From Fidelibacterota bacterium (lineage in GTDB: Bacteria; Bipolaricaulota; Bipolaricaulia; UBA7950; UBA9294): DNA of 23,341 nucleotides. Below, piece after piece: positions 22,274 to 23,341 of this stretch; within the stretch, counting starts at the first letter, position 1; every line of letters starts with the position of its first letter. A model generated the notes under the pieces. It searched no databases, had not been told where the DNA came from, and worked only from the letters and a program-made list of their open reading frames with translations. The translations under genes were made by a program, and so were the position numbers. The DNA is taken from the NCBI GenBank assembly GCA_024278395.1, contig JAJRTG010000006.1:1-23341 (forward strand), given 5' to 3'.

Positions 22274-22707
22274 CGGAGAGACTCGTTTACCGCGTTGAGG
22301 CGGGGGACATAGAGCATGGCGGGAACGTTTCTTCTCTAGTAAAATCCGAGTTGAAGGATCGGGGTTTTTCGGAGAAGATTGCTCGCAGAGCGGGGATCGT
22401 CGTGTTCGAAGGGGAGATGAACTTGATCCTATACGCCGAGGACGGAGGGACGGTGCGGGTCGAGGTCCTTCCGCAAACGATTGAAATCCTGATCGAGGAC
22501 ACAGGTCCGGGGATTGAGGACGTCGACCTCGCCCTGACCCCCGGCTATTCCACTGCTCCGGAGTGGGCGTTGGAGCTCGGCTTCGGGGCGGGGATGGGGT
22601 TGGTGAACATGCGCAATCAGTGTGATCGCTTTGAGATTCACTCCCGCCTCGGAGAGGGGACGCACATCCGCTGCGTGATCTTTGGGGGAGAAGATGCGGA
22701 TCGCTGA
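22270..22707 (+). CDS. Anti-sigma-factor-type ATPase (RsbW/RsbT-like HATPase_c)
   Basis: This is a 145-aa stand-alone GHKL ATPase domain like the serine kinases RsbW/RsbT and SpoIIAB. The N-box reads FEGEMN (Glu47, Asn51), G1 is DTGPGI (78-83) and G2 is GFGAGMGL (105-112), followed by VNMRNQCDRFEIHS. Asn51 and Asp78 needed for Mg-ATP binding are present. No sigma factor or anti-anti-sigma (STAS) partner is seen nearby, so its partner may be one of the flanking DRTGG proteins. It overlaps both neighbours (ATGA upstream, 14 bases downstream), implying stoichiometric expression with them. Confidence 0.85.
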   Translation: MTERLVYRVEAGDIEHGGNVSSLVKSELKDRGFSEKIARRAGIVVFEGEMNLILYAEDGGTVRVEVLPQTIEILIEDTGPGIEDVDLALTPGYSTAPEWALELGFGAGMGLVNMRNQCDRFEIHSRLGEGTHIRCVIFGGEDADR

Positions 22708-23038
22708 GCTTGTGGACGCCCTCCGCCTCGAGGTGCTCACCCCTACGGTGCCGCTTGCCGGCGCGGTGGCGGGAGGCTACTGCGGAGATCTCCTCTCCGA
22801 CGTCCTCGCCTCCGCGCGGGCAGACGAGGTTTGGGTCACCATCCAACGCCATATAAACATCGTTGCGGTGGCGAAGGTGGTCGGGATTCCGGCGATCGTG
22901 ATCTGCAAGGGGATCAGGCCGGGCCGGGAGGTCATCGACAAGGCGGCCGCGGACGGGATCGCGCTCCTCTCCTGTCGTGAGTCCGCGTTCGAGGCCGCCG
23001 GGCGGATACACAGGCTGCTCTTTCCGGAGGGGCGGTGA
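22694..23038 (+). CDS. DRTGG-domain protein (second copy)
   Basis: This is a 114-aa DRTGG-type protein. GYCGDLLSDVLASA parallels AYAADLLSDVLAL of the protein at 21905, and VTIQRHINIVAVAKVVGIPAIVICKGIRPG parallels its second half, so the two are paralogues. The ATG at 22694 (GGAG three bases upstream) is preferred over TTG 22682; its N-terminus MRIAELVDALRLEVLTP matches the family start. It lacks the cysteine tail of the first copy. It overlaps the ATPase gene by 14 bases and the PHP gene as GTGA. Confidence 0.82.
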   Translation: MRIAELVDALRLEVLTPTVPLAGAVAGGYCGDLLSDVLASARADEVWVTIQRHINIVAVAKVVGIPAIVICKGIRPGREVIDKAAADGIALLSCRESAFEAAGRIHRLLFPEGR

Positions 23039-23341
23039 GGACGTACATGGCCGATTTACACATTCACACGTGTCTATCCCCGTGCGGGAGCCTGCACATG
23101 TCCCCGCGGGTGATAGTCGAGGAGGCGGTCGCCCGCGGGCTCGACCTGATCGCCGTCACCGATCACAATACATGCGCAATGGGTGAGACCGTGGCGCGCC
23201 TCGCCCGGAAGCACGGCCTGTCTTTTCTCTATGGGATCGAGCTCCAGAGCCAGGAGGAGGTGCATCTGCTCGCCTATTTTGACGATGCCCGCGACTGCAC
23301 CTTGTTCTCTGAAGAGGTTTACCGGTTTCTTCCCGAGGTTC
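23035..23341 (+). CDS. PHP-domain phosphoesterase-like protein (3'-truncated)
   Basis: The frame starts at GTG 23035, overlapping the preceding stop as GTGA with GGAGG five bases upstream, and runs open to the window end (about 102 codons). PHP metal-binding motifs are clear: ADLHIHTCLSPCG at residues 6-18, VTDHNT, and GIEL followed by EVHLLAYF. PHP proteins are metal-dependent phosphoesterases; this short type next to DRTGG and anti-sigma-type genes is uncharacterised in function. An ATG at 23047 is a less likely start, as it leaves only two residues before the motif. Confidence 0.85.
   Translation, partial: MRTYMADLHIHTCLSPCGSLHMSPRVIVEEAVARGLDLIAVTDHNTCAMGETVARLARKHGLSFLYGIELQSQEEVHLLAYFDDARDCTLFSEEVYRFLPEV

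Overview
The window reads as a GC-rich chromosomal segment of a strictly anaerobic, fermentative bacterium. Promoters are sigma70-like, translation uses strong Shine-Dalgarno sites, a Rex redox repressor is present, and the energy genes resemble those of Thermotogota, Bipolaricaulota/Acetothermia and thermophilic Firmicutes. The lineage cannot be fixed from this sequence; a Bipolaricaulota-like or Thermotogota-like host is my best guess, at low confidence. No mobile element, tRNA, rRNA or CRISPR array was seen.

Left part (1-9008). A 5'-truncated glycosyltransferase resembling plant-type MGDG synthase converges on a minus-strand phosphate-uptake locus, pstS-pstC-pstA-pstB. A hairpin and a second promoter separate pstS from pstCAB. 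Next, also on the minus strand, is a tight three-gene operon: fumarase alpha, fumarase beta and malic enzyme, which would take fumarate through malate to pyruvate with NAD(P)H formation. An archaeal-type phosphoglycerate mutase gene is transcribed divergently from it.

Central part (9015-20305). A near-perfect sigma70 promoter with a Rex operator at its start point drives rex and, 12 bases later, thirteen mostly overlapping genes. In order they are MrpE, MrpF, MrpG, an MrpA-C-terminal (MbhD-like) subunit, a fused MbhE/MrpB subunit, MrpC, MrpD, a second MrpD/NuoL-like subunit, NuoH, NuoB, NuoC, NuoD-like and NuoI-like subunits. This matches the order A-B-C-D-F-G-H-H'-M-J-K-L-N of the archaeal MBX/MBS complex. 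The large catalytic-type subunit has only one cysteine, so it cannot hold a NiFe site. The final NuoI-like subunit is fused to a complete GltD/NfnB-type flavoprotein. The simplest model is a cation-translocating complex that oxidises ferredoxin and reduces NAD(P)+, with expression set by the NADH/NAD+ ratio through Rex. A motif in the flavoprotein half hints at NAD+ rather than NADP+.

Right part (20333-23341). A separate promoter with a roughly 170-base leader, which contains a terminator-like hairpin and possibly a 45-codon ORF, precedes a CoA-disulfide-reductase/NADH-oxidase-like flavoprotein. Overlapping it is a chain of small genes: DRTGG protein, anti-sigma-type ATPase, second DRTGG protein and a PHP-domain protein cut by the window end. 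In related anaerobes this small-gene set often precedes an electron-bifurcating [FeFe] hydrogenase (HydABC), so that operon is predicted just beyond the right edge.
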